NCBI GenBank assembly: GCA_026394695.1
Contig: JAPKXT010000225.1
Coordinates: 1 to 14,054, forward strand
DNA from: Methanoregula sp.
Lineage (GTDB): Archaea; Halobacteriota; Methanomicrobia; Methanomicrobiales; Methanospirillaceae
Reading direction: 5' to 3'
Length of the DNA stretch: 14,054 bases
Position numbers and translations under genes: made by a program. Below are positions 13,616-14,054 of the stretch, piece after piece (within the stretch, counting starts at the first letter, position 1; each line of letters begins with the position of its first letter). Below the pieces are notes generated by a model. It made no database searches and had not been told where the DNA came from. It worked only from the letters and a program-made list of their open reading frames with translations.

Positions 13616-13638
13616 GTATATAGTTGCACAGTTTTATA
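13616..13638. promoter_or_regulatory. Two divergent TATA boxes in a 28-bp promoter
   Basis: GTATATAG (13616-13623) is centred 24 bp before the forward ATG at 13643. On the reverse strand TATAAAAC (13638-13631) lies 20-24 bp before the reverse ATG at 13614, slightly close. Each box lies next to the other gene's start, so the two promoters would compete. The forward box is the better placed. Confidence 0.5.
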
Positions 13639-13642
13639 CTGT

Positions 13643-13843
13643 ATGAGTAATACTATGTTTGGATCAAACAATTTTGGCGGCTCCAGAAACTTTGGCGGCC
13701 CAAGGGACTCCGGTCCACGTGAAATGACGAAAGTAACCTGTTCAGACTGTGGTAAGGAATGCGAAGTGCCATTCAAGCCAACCGAGGGCAGGCCAGTTTA
13801 TTGCAGGGATTGCCTGCCGAAACACCGGAAACCCCGGTTCTAA
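13643..13843 (+). CDS. CxxC-x17-CxxC mini-protein with Gly/Phe-rich N-terminus
   Basis: Starting at ATG 13643, chosen because a TATA box lies 24 bp upstream (a longer frame from 13592 would begin before that promoter), the protein has 66 residues. Residues 1-25 are Gly/Phe/Asn/Arg-rich (FGSNNFGGSRNFGGPRDSG), like disordered RNA-binding tails. C33, C36, C54 and C57 form two CxxC knuckles separated by exactly 17 residues, the signature of the CxxC-x17-CxxC domain (TIGR04272) known from methanogens and some bacteria; an extra C40 is present. The pairs should bind one zinc ion. The function of the family is not established; nucleic-acid binding is my inference from the basic HRKPRF tail and the Gly/Phe region. 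A T-rich stretch follows the stop. Confidence 0.85.
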   Translation: MSNTMFGSNNFGGSRNFGGPRDSGPREMTKVTCSDCGKECEVPFKPTEGRPVYCRDCLPKHRKPRF

Positions 13844-13860
13844 TTTCAAAAATTTATCAA

Positions 13861-13879
13861 TTTTTCTCATTTTCCTTTC
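13861..13879 (+). terminator. T-rich terminator after the CxxC mini-protein
   Basis: T5 (13861-13865), T4 (13870-13873) and TTT follow the stop within 40 nt, without a hairpin. This fits archaeal oligo-T termination. Confidence 0.45.
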
Positions 13880-14054
13880 AAGTCCAGCTCTTCTGCGATC
13901 CTGTGCTGTTTGAGATGAGCTCATTCTTACCAATTCACCCGTATACCGCAGGGTATCTGGCATGCGGCGCTTCCCGGCAACGGTGATCGCGGCGGAGATT
14001 ATTGCTGATGATGCGGTTCTGCAGCATAAACCTCAGTTACTCCGGCACGAGTGA

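Noticed and set aside
13742..13963. 73-codon reverse open frame with a basic stretch (RRRAGLERKMRKIDKF)
   Set aside because: Half of it lies antisense to the well-supported CxxC mini-protein, and the basic stretch comes from the T-rich terminator region of that gene. Kept only as a remote possibility.
13962..14054. 31-codon forward frame ending exactly at the right edge (contains QHKPQLLRHE)
   Set aside because: It slightly recalls HEAT-repeat segments, but it is too short, has no promoter or ribosome-binding site, and the sequence beyond the edge is not available.
1..14054. CRISPR arrays, tRNA or rRNA genes, insertion sequences, toxin-antitoxin or defence operons
   Set aside because: No regularly spaced direct repeats, cloverleaf sequences, transposase motifs or defence-protein signatures were found on either strand.

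Overview
The window most likely comes from a methanogenic archaeon of the order Methanomicrobiales (Methanoregula-like); this is an inference from gene content. The pointers are secreted proteins with Thr/Pro-rich stalks and C-terminal membrane anchors, a tandem PEGA protein ending in a PGF-CTERM sorting signal, two flavoproteins with the compact cysteine motif of the methanogen iron-sulfur flavoprotein (Isf) family, a CxxC-x17-CxxC mini-protein, and archaeal TATA boxes placed about 25 bp before start codons. Several mRNAs look leaderless. No tRNA, rRNA, CRISPR array, intact insertion sequence or phage gene was seen.

Layout. 1-838 (-) is a secreted protein cut by the left edge. 948-1691 (+) is a metallo-beta-lactamase-fold hydrolase, convergent with an Isf-type flavoprotein (1701-2276, -). 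2407-4005 (+) is a DEAD-box RNA helicase with a DbpA-type RNA-binding tail, followed by a small lipoprotein (4143-4640, +). A longer Isf-type flavoprotein with an extra N-terminal domain lies at 4702-5598 (-). A CxxCxxCC (YkgJ-type) cluster protein (5714-6460, +) meets a 58-residue ORF (6532-6708, -) tail to tail. 6709-7629 is a long AT-rich stretch without a confident gene; it holds a promoter-hairpin-T-run arrangement that may be a small RNA and a start-less open frame that may be a gene relic. Next come the PEGA/PGF-CTERM surface protein (7630-8703, +), an RNB-family exoribonuclease (9001-10479, +), a membrane-anchored surface protein (10732-11463, +) and a small Cys-rich protein (11523-11855, +).

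The right end is the most unusual part. A GC-rich, hairpin-dense element (11969-12101) is followed by a TerB-like gene (12140-12567, -) that reads full length only after two +1 frame changes, each at UGA-C. A four-helix membrane protein (12724-13224, +) comes next, then what looks like a broken reverse-strand gene (about 13141-13614) in space that would normally be called empty. That relic is divergent from a CxxC-x17-CxxC mini-protein (13643-13843, +), with only 28 bp between the two starts.

The genes mostly appear to be transcribed singly; the only plausible co-transcribed pair is 10732-11463 with 11523-11855. Shared themes are RNA metabolism (helicase, RNB nuclease), redox/Fe-S proteins (two Isf-like proteins and the CxxCxxCC protein) and cell-surface proteins. 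No single pathway ties the window together.
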